Under the pieces are notes generated by a model that was not told where the DNA came from, did not search any database, and saw nothing but the letters and a program-made list of their open reading frames with translations. The position numbers and the translations under genes are program-made. Of a stretch of DNA of 5,205 bases, positions 1-4,821 are shown one piece after another; within the stretch, counting starts at the first letter, position 1, and each line of letters begins with the position of its first letter. The stretch is from contig NZ_JBBECH010000027.1 of assembly GCF_040881935.1 (NCBI RefSeq), positions 1 to 5,205 of the forward strand. Reading direction: 5' to 3'. Source of the stretch: Saccharospirillum sp040881935 (GTDB taxonomy: Bacteria; Pseudomonadota; Gammaproteobacteria; Pseudomonadales; Natronospirillaceae).

Positions 1-1398
1 GGTGCCGTCGTCATCGCCGCCATCACCAGTTGCACCAACACCTCCAACCCGGCGGTTATGGTCGCCGCTGGTCTCGTAGCTAAAAAAGCACATGAACTGG
101 GTCTGACGGTTAAACCCTGGGTAAAAACATCACTGGCACCCGGGTCTCAGGTTGTACCGGCGTATCTGGAAAAAGCCGGTGTGATGAAACCTTTGAATGC
201 GCTGGGTTTCAACATTGTCGGTTTTGGCTGCACTACCTGTATTGGCAACTCAGGCCCTTTACACCCGGCCATACAGAACGCCATCAGAGCGGGCAGTCTT
301 AAAGTTTCCTCTGTGCTGTCGGGTAATCGCAATTTCGAAGGACGCATTCATCAGGATGTGCCCACCAACTATCTGGCCTCGCCGCCGCTAGTCGTCGCCT
401 ACGCACTGGCCGGCGCAATGACCGTAGACCTGACCCGGGATCCACTGGGGACAGGCAAAGACGGCCAACCGGTCTACCTGAAAGACGTCTGGCCCAGCCA
501 GCAAGAGATCGCAGACACTGTGCAGGCTGCGTTGGGTTCCGGAATGTATCAGGAGAAATACCAGGATGTTTTCGCTGGCACCCAAGCCTGGCGAGACCTA
601 CCCGTCCCACAGGATGAGATCTACAGCTGGCCGGATTCCACCTACGTTAAGCAGCCGCCCTACTTCGACGGCATGTCGAAGGAACCCAGAGCACCCGGCG
701 CGGTTAAGAACGCACGCTGTCTGGTCAAAGTCGGTGACTCGATCACGACCGATCACATCTCACCAGCCGGTGCCATCAAGCCCGACAGCCCCGCCGGGCG
801 CTACCTGCAGGAACAAGGTGTCAGTACTGAAGACTTCAACAGCTACGGCTCACGCCGGGGCAACCATGAAGTCATGCTGCGCGGTACCTTCGCCAACGTG
901 CGCCTGCGCAACCAACTGGCACCTGGTACCGAAGGCAGCTGGACCAAACACCTGCCTAGCGGTGAAACCGTCAGCATCTATGACGCCGCCATGCGCTATC
1001 AGCAGGAAAACACACTCCTCGTGGTACTGGCCGGCAAGGAATACGGCACTGGGTCCTCCCGTGACTGGGCCGCCAAAGGGACTAACCTGCTTGGTGTTAA
1101 AGTGGTTATCGCGCAAAGCTACGAACGCATCCACCGCTCCAACCTGGTGGGGTTTGGGGTTCTGCCTCTGCAATTTATGGAGGGTGAATCCGTTGAAAGC
1201 CTGAATCTGACGGGTGAAGAACAGTTTTCCGTCGACGCACTGCAAGGTGAGCCGGAACAGGTGACGGTTCAGGTAACCGACAAAGAAGGAAAACAGCGCA
1301 GCTTCGATGCCCGAGTGCGCATTGATACCGCCGTAGAGTGGGACTACTACCGCCATGGCGGCATTCTTCACTTTGTATTGCGCGATCTGGCCAAGTGA
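1..1398 (+). CDS. acnA: Aconitate hydratase A, C-terminal part (5' truncated by the window)
   Basis: Cytosolic [4Fe-4S] enzyme of the TCA cycle that isomerises citrate to isocitrate through cis-aconitate. The reading frame is open from base 1 and ends with TGA at 1396-1398, leaving 465 residues. The cluster ligands are visible: Cys11 of the window in ITSCTNTSNP and Cys77/Cys80 in GCTTCIGNSG. The spacings of 66 and 3 match Cys435/501/504 of E. coli AcnA, so about 424 N-terminal residues lie outside the window and the full protein would be about 889 residues, as expected for the AcnA/IRP type. The swivel domain follows, with DSITTDHISPAG (near nt 744-779), GTGSSRDWAAKG (near nt 1048-1083, Arg354 of the window being the expected substrate-binding arginine) and ERIHRSNLVGFGVLP. 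No lesion is seen. An ATG at 58 is internal and is not the start. The AcnA identity is secure. Methylcitrate-cycle AcnD is a less likely alternative. Confidence 0.96.
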   Translation, partial: GAVVIAAITSCTNTSNPAVMVAAGLVAKKAHELGLTVKPWVKTSLAPGSQVVPAYLEKAGVMKPLNALGFNIVGFGCTTCIGNSGPLHPAIQNAIRAGSLKVSSVLSGNRNFEGRIHQDVPTNYLASPPLVVAYALAGAMTVDLTRDPLGTGKDGQPVYLKDVWPSQQEIADTVQAALGSGMYQEKYQDVFAGTQAWRDLPVPQDEIYSWPDSTYVKQPPYFDGMSKEPRAPGAVKNARCLVKVGDSITTDHISPAGAIKPDSPAGRYLQEQGVSTEDFNSYGSRRGNHEVMLRGTFANVRLRNQLAPGTEGSWTKHLPSGETVSIYDAAMRYQQENTLLVVLAGKEYGTGSSRDWAAKGTNLLGVKVVIAQSYERIHRSNLVGFGVLPLQFMEGESVESLNLTGEEQFSVDALQGEPEQVTVQVTDKEGKQRSFDARVRIDTAVEWDYYRHGGILHFVLRDLAK

Positions 1399-1461
1399 GA
1401 GACATTCAGGCCCCGGGCATGATGCGCGGATAGGCGGGCAAGACGCCGCCGTTACATAAGT

Positions 1462-1504
1462 AACGCAACGGCATTGCCCGCAAAAGCCGCAATACCGTTG
1501 CGTT
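1462..1504 (+). terminator. Long inverted repeat, possible acnA terminator
   Basis: AACGCAACGGCATTGC (1462-1477) is complementary to GCAATACCGTTGCGTT (1489-1504) over 16 positions with a single mismatch (C1472/A1494), enclosing an 11-base loop. The hairpin lies 64 bases after the acnA stop, where a terminator would be expected. No T-run follows either arm, so classical intrinsic termination is not well supported. It may instead act as an mRNA 3' stabilising hairpin, a Rho-dependent 3' end or a copy of an intergenic palindrome. A smaller GGCGG/CCGCC hairpin (1433-1450) lies just before it. Confidence 0.5.
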
Positions 1505-1529
1505 CATGGCGCTTCGACACGCCCAATTA

Positions 1530-1559
1530 TTGACAATTACCCAGCCTAAAAAGCAGAAT
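1530..1559 (+). promoter_or_regulatory. Possible sigma70 promoter upstream of the 87-aa gene
   Basis: TTGACA at 1530-1535 is a perfect -35 hexamer. It is followed after 18 bases by CAGAAT (1554-1559), a moderate -10 match. Transcription would start near 1566 and give a leader of about 140 bases before the gene at 1705. A second TATAAT-like hexamer, CATAAT at 1662-1667, has no good -35 box and might be an alternative nearer promoter. Motif matching only. Confidence 0.35.
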
Positions 1560-1601
1560 TTTCACTGGAAGTCATATTTTTGACGATTTTACTGCCATTT
1601 T

Positions 1602-1615
1602 TTGAGGTACATCAC
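1602..1615 (+). promoter_or_regulatory. FNR/Anr-like dyad
   Basis: TTGAGGTACATCAC resembles the FNR/Anr consensus TTGAT-N4-ATCAA, matching 8 of 10 fixed positions with a self-complementary GTAC spacer. It lies about 50 bases downstream of the proposed promoter at 1530-1559 and about 47 bases upstream of the CATAAT at 1662-1667. That puts it close to the -41.5 class II activator position if the latter is the true -10. This would imply control of the 87-aa gene by oxygen limitation. Chance occurrence in AT-rich DNA is quite possible. Confidence 0.25.
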
Positions 1616-1704
1616 ACTTTCAACCTCGATTAGATCACAGTGTTAGTCAATCACCGTCATCCATAATACACTGCATCCACGATTATGGTGTCGAAAGAAC
1701 CCTC

Positions 1705-1968
1705 ATGTTTATAGACGGACTTACAGAACCGGAAAAACAAAAACTCGCCGTTTACTTGCGCGAGCGTGATCACACCCCTTTTATGGTGATCAAACACGCC
1801 TACGCGGCTGTCCAGTGCCAGCGACGCGGTGTTGATATTCATCCTATTGACTTTAAATATCTAATGCTGCTCGACGAGGCTATTACCGAACTCCACGACA
1901 AGTACCGCATTGGCAGTGCACTGATTTACGACGAACCCCGCACTCACGCTGGCCAGGGCCGAGCCTAG
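1705..1968 (+). CDS. Small protein of unknown function (87 aa)
   Basis: I do not recognise a family. ATG at 1705 is preceded by GAAAGA (1693-1698) at 6 bases, a modest ribosome site, and the frame ends with TAG at 1966-1968. The product is soluble-looking, with no signal peptide or membrane segment. It begins MFIDGLTEPEKQKLAVYLRE, which suggests an amphipathic helix, followed by a charged middle with a single Cys38 (AVQCQRRG). A second likely helix lies around residues 49-67 (from FKYLMLLDEAITELHDKY), and the tail is hydrophilic (EPRTHAGQGRA). The helical, Glu/Lys/Arg-rich composition would suit a small regulatory or protein-binding factor, but nothing catalytic is visible. It sits alone between acnA and dps with its own AT-rich upstream region. 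Coding is supported by plausible composition, a ribosome site and the absence of a competing frame. It could be a lineage-specific conserved hypothetical protein. Confidence 0.72.
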   Translation: MFIDGLTEPEKQKLAVYLRERDHTPFMVIKHAYAAVQCQRRGVDIHPIDFKYLMLLDEAITELHDKYRIGSALIYDEPRTHAGQGRA

Positions 1969-2078
1969 GAGTCTGCCATTGATGAAACCTTGCTTTAAAT
2001 AGCCTGAAACAATCAACCCCAAACAATTCATGATATTAAGCTATCGAAGGGTTTAACTCCTTTCATTCGCCCTTACCT

Positions 2079-2085
2079 CTATAAT
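2079..2085 (+). promoter_or_regulatory. dps promoter (-10 box)
   Basis: TATAAT at 2080-2085 is a perfect -10 hexamer, preceded directly by C at 2079, a base favoured by sigma-S RNA polymerase. Nothing close to TTGACA lies 16-18 bases upstream (CTCCTT or TCCTTT there). That suits a promoter that depends on sigma-S or on an activator, as known for E. coli dps (OxyR, IHF, sigma-S). Transcription would begin near 2092, giving a leader of about 38 bases. The match is seen; the sigma factor is inferred. Confidence 0.6.
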
Positions 2086-2115
2086 GTCAGACACTTGTAC
2101 TGAACATTGTTAACG

Positions 2116-2123
2116 AAAGGAGG
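2116..2123 (+). promoter_or_regulatory. Very strong Shine-Dalgarno of dps
   Basis: AAAGGAGG followed by T is an almost full-length complement of the 16S rRNA 3' end. It lies 6 bases before the ATG at 2130. It fixes the dps start and predicts high translation, fitting a protein that accumulates to high abundance under stress. Confidence 0.85.
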
Positions 2124-2129
2124 TACTTT

Positions 2130-2603
2130 ATGAGTACCAATGCGATTGGATTGAACACGGCCAGTGCTGAAAAATTGTCATCTGGCCTGAACGAATTACT
2201 GGCAAACTACCAAGTATTCTACATGAACGCCCGCGGCTTTCACTGGAACATTAAAGGTGAAAATTTCTTCGAATTGCACGTTAAATTTGAAGAGCTGTAC
2301 ACCAATCTGCTGACCAAAATTGATGAAGTAGCAGAACGCATCCAGACGCTGGGCCACGAGCCGGTTCACAGCTACAGCAAATACCTGGAAAGCGCCACCA
2401 TCAAGGAACAAACCCGGGTGCGCGATGGCCGTGCTGCTGTGGGCCATATCCTTGAATCCTATCAGGCGATGATTGGCAAACAACGTGCCCTGCTGTCTCT
2501 GGCACAGGAAGCCAGCGATGAAGGCACCGCCGCATTGATGAGTGACTACATCCGCGAGCAGGAAAAAGATGTGTGGATGTATCAGTCTTTTTTGGGTGAA
2601 TAA
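2130..2603 (+). CDS. dps: Dps family ferroxidase / DNA protection during starvation protein
   Basis: Mini-ferritin that oxidises Fe(II) with hydrogen peroxide and stores Fe(III) in a dodecameric shell, limiting Fenton damage to DNA. The 157-residue length is typical. The inter-subunit ferroxidase site is clear: His38 in GFHWNIKG, His50, Glu54, Asp65 and Glu69 in IDEVAERIQTLG. These align at a constant offset of 13 with E. coli Dps His51, His63, Asp67, Asp78 and Glu82, the only change being Glu54 for Asp67. The first 14 residues (up to ASAE) contain no Lys or Arg, so the basic tail used by E. coli Dps to bind DNA is missing. DNA condensation may therefore be weak or depend on another surface. 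The gene appears monocistronic, with its own promoter (2079-2085), a consensus ribosome site and a hairpin after the stop. The family is secure; which subtype, and whether it binds DNA, is not. Confidence 0.96.
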   Translation: MSTNAIGLNTASAEKLSSGLNELLANYQVFYMNARGFHWNIKGENFFELHVKFEELYTNLLTKIDEVAERIQTLGHEPVHSYSKYLESATIKEQTRVRDGRAAVGHILESYQAMIGKQRALLSLAQEASDEGTAALMSDYIREQEKDVWMYQSFLGE

Positions 2604-2630
2604 AAACTCACGCAAAACTTTCCATTACGG

Positions 2631-2652
2631 CAAGCGACCCACGGGTCGCTTG
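2631..2652 (+). terminator. Hairpin terminator candidate after dps
   Basis: CAAGCGACCC (2631-2640) and GGGTCGCTTG (2643-2652) are perfectly complementary over 10 bp, with AC between them (in practice a 4-base loop). The hairpin lies 27 bases past the dps stop. The following CTCCCTCTC is pyrimidine-rich but not a T-run, so termination may be inefficient or Rho-assisted. The 3' arm overlaps the -35 box of the next promoter, an unusually compact arrangement. Confidence 0.6.
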
Positions 2653-2678
2653 CTCCCTCTCAGAAAGCCCTCTATGAT
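2650..2678 (+). promoter_or_regulatory. Promoter of the cobalamin riboswitch-btuB unit
   Basis: TTGCTC (2650-2655) and TATGAT (2673-2678) are separated by exactly 17 bases, each hexamer close to the sigma70 consensus. The predicted start near 2685 lies about 10 bases before the 5' strand of riboswitch helix P1 (2695), just where a riboswitch transcript should begin. Position and spacing support each other. Confidence 0.65.
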
Positions 2679-2694
2679 GCTGGCCTCAAACAGA

Positions 2695-2858
2695 CAGTTA
2701 TTGGTGTACGGGAAATCAGTTAAAATCTGATGCTGCCCCCGCAACGGTAACAGGACGGGCACGGCACTCAGCCACTGCGTAAGCGGGAAGGCGCCACGCC
2801 AGATCGAATTCACTAGAATCCTTTCACGTCCTTAAGCCCGGAGACCGGCCATTGACTG
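2695..2858 (+). ncRNA. Cobalamin riboswitch aptamer
   Basis: The conserved core of the cobalamin (B12-element) riboswitch is readable in order. GGGAA is at 2710-2714. A P2-like stem ATCAG/CTGAT (2715-2719/2727-2731) carries the typical A-rich loop. GCTGCCCCCGCAACGGTAA is at 2732-2750. The GCCACTG...CGGGAAGGC stem is at 2771-2777/2784-2792. The B12 box AGCCCGGAGACCGGCC is at 2835-2850. Closing helix P1 is formed by CAGTTATTGG (2695-2704) with CCATTGACTG (2849-2858), giving 8 Watson-Crick pairs, one G-U and one mismatch. Such elements bind adenosyl- or other cobalamins and usually repress B12 uptake or synthesis genes when ligand is plentiful. The downstream btuB fits exactly. The core resembles the AdoCbl-binding class, but ligand preference cannot be settled by eye. 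Confidence 0.95.
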
Positions 2859-3021
2859 AATACCCTGTTGTTGCGGAGGGCAACAAAGTGGATTTCTGTC
2901 AGTCGGTTAATCCGTTTTATCGGATTGTTATCCGTTTTTCGGGTGATTGTTGCCGCTTGTCAGCCGCTAGACTTGTCCCTTCGTTTATTCATCCAATTTG
3001 AATGACGAAAGGAACCTACCC
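2851..3021 (+). promoter_or_regulatory. Riboswitch expression platform / btuB leader
   Basis: The region between aptamer and btuB contains several competing helices. ATTGACTGA (2851-2859) shares the P1 3' strand and can pair with TCAGTCGGT (2899-2907). TTGTTGC/GCAACAA (2868-2874/2880-2886) forms an inner hairpin with GGAGG in its loop. AATCCG/CGGATT (2909-2914/2921-2926) is a further short hairpin, followed by a T-containing stretch (2931-2940) that is not a convincing terminator. Bases 2978-2990 pair with 3000-3012, covering the Shine-Dalgarno GAAAGGA (3007-3013). The arrangement resembles ribosome-site sequestration as known for E. coli btuB rather than transcription attenuation. Confidence 0.65.
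3007..3013 (+). promoter_or_regulatory. btuB ribosome binding site, decides the start
   Basis: GAAAGGA ends 8 bases before ATG 3022 and selects that codon. An in-frame TTG at 2998 would add eight residues (starting MNDERNLP) ahead of the signal peptide. It lacks its own ribosome site and overlaps the sequestering hairpin, so it is not used as the start here. Confidence 0.8.
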
Positions 3022-4797
3022 ATGAAAACTACACCTATTCTGGCGGCCAGCCTGATGCTCCCACTGCTGGCTGCGGCCGAGGATGTCGTCGTCACGGCCA
3101 GTCGCTACCAGCAGCCGGTCACCAATACCCTGGCAGCGGTGACCGTACTGACCGCAGAAGATATAAAACGCTTCGGTGATCAGGACCTGGCCAGCCTGCT
3201 GAACCGCGTTGCCGGCATCAGTCAGACCCCAGCTGGCAGCCTTGGCTCAACCAGCAGCTTGCAAATTCGCGGCGCCAGCACCGGTCAGATGATCGTGCTG
3301 ATCGACGGCGTACGCGCCGGCAGCGCCACCACCGGCAGCGCCACCCTGAACGCCATACCCTTGTCGAACATCGAGCGCATCGAAGTGGTACGGGGCCCTG
3401 CCTCCAGCCTCTATGGCGCCGATGGCATTGGCGGGGTCATCCAGATTTTTACGGCCGACCCCGAGGCAACCGAGGGCGATGTCCACGTTGCCGCCGAATA
3501 CGGCAGCTTCAACTTTCAGAGCTATCGCGCCGGCTTCCGCGCCACCGCCGGCGACACCACGGCCAGCGGCCGGTTCGGCTACCTGAGCACCGACGGCTTC
3601 GACAGCACCACGCTCGACGGCAACGGCAATGAAGACAGGGACGGTTTCAAAGAATGGTCCGGAAGCCTCAATGTCGAGTCCCGCCTGACCGAAGCGCTAA
3701 CGCTGGACGTCAACCACAACCAGTCCCATGGCGTGGCGGATTTTGATGACGCCAGCTGTACCAGTGATTGCGCGGCCAACACCCACACCACCACGGTGCT
3801 TATGAACTCCGGCGTTGGGCTGAGATTCGACGGCGACGATAGCTGGCAGGTACAGGGCAAGCTGGGCCGGCACCTGGACGAGTCGACAACCGAATCGTCC
3901 TTTCCGGGTGAATTCAACACCGAACGGCTCACCTACAGCCTCTCGGCCCAGCGCCCCTGGGGCAGCCGGGTCAGCACCATTTTCGGAACCGACGGCTACT
4001 GGGACCAGGTGGATTCGACCACCGATTACGACGAATCCGAACGGCACAACCAGGCGCTCTTCGGCCAGGCCCGATTCAACTACAACGATTATGAACTGCA
4101 AACCAGCCTGCGCGTGGACGACAACAGCGCCTACGGCACCAATCTGACCGGCAATGTGGCCGCCTCGACCTTCGTAACCGGCGATATCGAAACCATCATC
4201 AGCTACGGCACGGCCTTCAAGGCTCCGACCTTCAACGACCTTTATTACCCCGGCTTCAGCAACCCGGACCTGGTACCGGAGGAATCCCAAACGCTCGAAC
4301 TGGCGATGCGGCAATTCGGCGAACAGGGCCAGTGGCGGCTGAGCGTCTACCAGACCCGGGTCGAGAACCTTATCCAATCCGGCAATAACCTGGATTCCAC
4401 CCTGCAGGGCGCGGAAGCGGAATGGTCGCAACAGTTTGGCGTCTACGACCTGGCACTGAACGCGGCTTACCTCGACGCCCGGGACGATGACGGCGACCGC
4501 CTGGAGAACCGGCCCGTATGGTCCGGCTTCGTCGCGCTTGGTCGCCAGGCCGGGCCGGTACGGCTGGACCTGGACGTCAAGGCCGAAGGTGAACGAGTCT
4601 CCGGCGGCGAAGACCTGGACGGCTATATCACCCTGGGTGCCGGAGGCCGCTATAGCCTGGGCGAGGCAAGCTTCCTCTCTGCCCGGGTGGACAACCTGCT
4701 TGACGAGGACTACGTACTCAATCACGACGGATGGTCCGACTTCGACTACAACACGCCCGGCCGCAGCTTCAAGGTGTCGGCCGAGTATCACTTTTAA
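3022..4797 (+). CDS. btuB: TonB-dependent outer-membrane vitamin B12 receptor BtuB
   Basis: Outer-membrane beta-barrel that binds cobalamins outside the cell and imports them to the periplasm using energy from TonB-ExbB-ExbD. From ATG 3022 the precursor is 591 residues, close to E. coli BtuB (614). A signal peptide occupies residues 1-19 (MKTTPILAAS..., cleavage after LLAAA). The TonB box DVVVTAS (21-27) sits at the mature N-terminus. The plug follows (about 30-140), with LQIRGAS, VLIDGVR and IERIEVVRGPASSLYGADG, then a 22-strand-type barrel ending in VSAEYHF with the usual C-terminal Phe. An Asp/Asn-rich loop around residues 191-209 (DGFDSTTLDGNGNEDRDGF) lies where BtuB binds calcium, and Cys246/Cys250 may form a loop disulfide. 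The cobalamin riboswitch directly upstream makes cobalamin the substrate with good confidence. A tonB-like gene follows after 24 bases, probably in the same operon. GC is visibly higher than in dps. No lesion seen. Confidence 0.94.
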   Translation: MKTTPILAASLMLPLLAAAEDVVVTASRYQQPVTNTLAAVTVLTAEDIKRFGDQDLASLLNRVAGISQTPAGSLGSTSSLQIRGASTGQMIVLIDGVRAGSATTGSATLNAIPLSNIERIEVVRGPASSLYGADGIGGVIQIFTADPEATEGDVHVAAEYGSFNFQSYRAGFRATAGDTTASGRFGYLSTDGFDSTTLDGNGNEDRDGFKEWSGSLNVESRLTEALTLDVNHNQSHGVADFDDASCTSDCAANTHTTTVLMNSGVGLRFDGDDSWQVQGKLGRHLDESTTESSFPGEFNTERLTYSLSAQRPWGSRVSTIFGTDGYWDQVDSTTDYDESERHNQALFGQARFNYNDYELQTSLRVDDNSAYGTNLTGNVAASTFVTGDIETIISYGTAFKAPTFNDLYYPGFSNPDLVPEESQTLELAMRQFGEQGQWRLSVYQTRVENLIQSGNNLDSTLQGAEAEWSQQFGVYDLALNAAYLDARDDDGDRLENRPVWSGFVALGRQAGPVRLDLDVKAEGERVSGGEDLDGYITLGAGGRYSLGEASFLSARVDNLLDEDYVLNHDGWSDFDYNTPGRSFKVSAEYHF

Positions 4798-4821
4798 CAC
4801 GACAGCGGTCGTGAGATTCCG

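Larger units (their letters stand above)
1399..1704 (+). other. Intergenic region acnA to 87-aa gene, no gene seen
   Basis: Roughly 300 bases with no credible coding frame. The first third is GC-rich and carries small and large inverted repeats (1433-1450 and 1462-1504). From about 1520 it becomes AT-rich and looks like promoter DNA, with a TTGACA at 1530-1535 and an FNR/Anr-like dyad at 1602-1615. These are listed separately. The base-composition shift is consistent with the end of one transcription unit and the start of another. Confidence 0.6.

Noticed and set aside
566..1204. 212-codon frame overlapping acnA on the + strand
   Set aside because: It lies wholly inside the conserved acnA frame, and its product is low in structure and rich in Pro/Thr/Ser/Cys, as expected for a frame-shifted shadow.
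2011..2023. Possible IHF site AATCAA upstream of dps
   Set aside because: The 3' TTR element of the IHF consensus is absent (AAA follows the four-base spacer).
2031..2045. Possible OxyR site GATATTAAGCTATC upstream of dps
   Set aside because: The half-sites GATA and TATC are six bases apart. OxyR half-sites in the E. coli consensus need a longer spacing, and only four bases match on each side.
2542..2730. 62-codon frame crossing the dps end, hairpin and riboswitch promoter
   Set aside because: It begins inside dps in another frame and runs through the hairpin and into the riboswitch aptamer, with no ribosome site.
2681..2851. Alternative riboswitch P1 from TGGCC (2681-2685) with GGCCA (2847-2851)
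   Set aside because: The 5' strand would fall at or before the predicted transcription start (about 2685), and the 2695-2704/2849-2858 helix is longer and better placed next to the aptamer core.
2909..2940. Short hairpin AATCCG/CGGATT followed by T-containing sequence as an intrinsic terminator of the riboswitch
   Set aside because: The stem is only 6 bp with a 6-base loop, and the next T-run (2935-2939) starts nine bases after the stem, so it does not fit an intrinsic terminator.
3697..4800. Long antisense open frame (367 codons) opposite btuB
   Set aside because: It is a by-product of GC-rich codon bias in btuB. Its translation is rich in Val/Gly/Ala without domain features, and btuB on the + strand is unambiguous.
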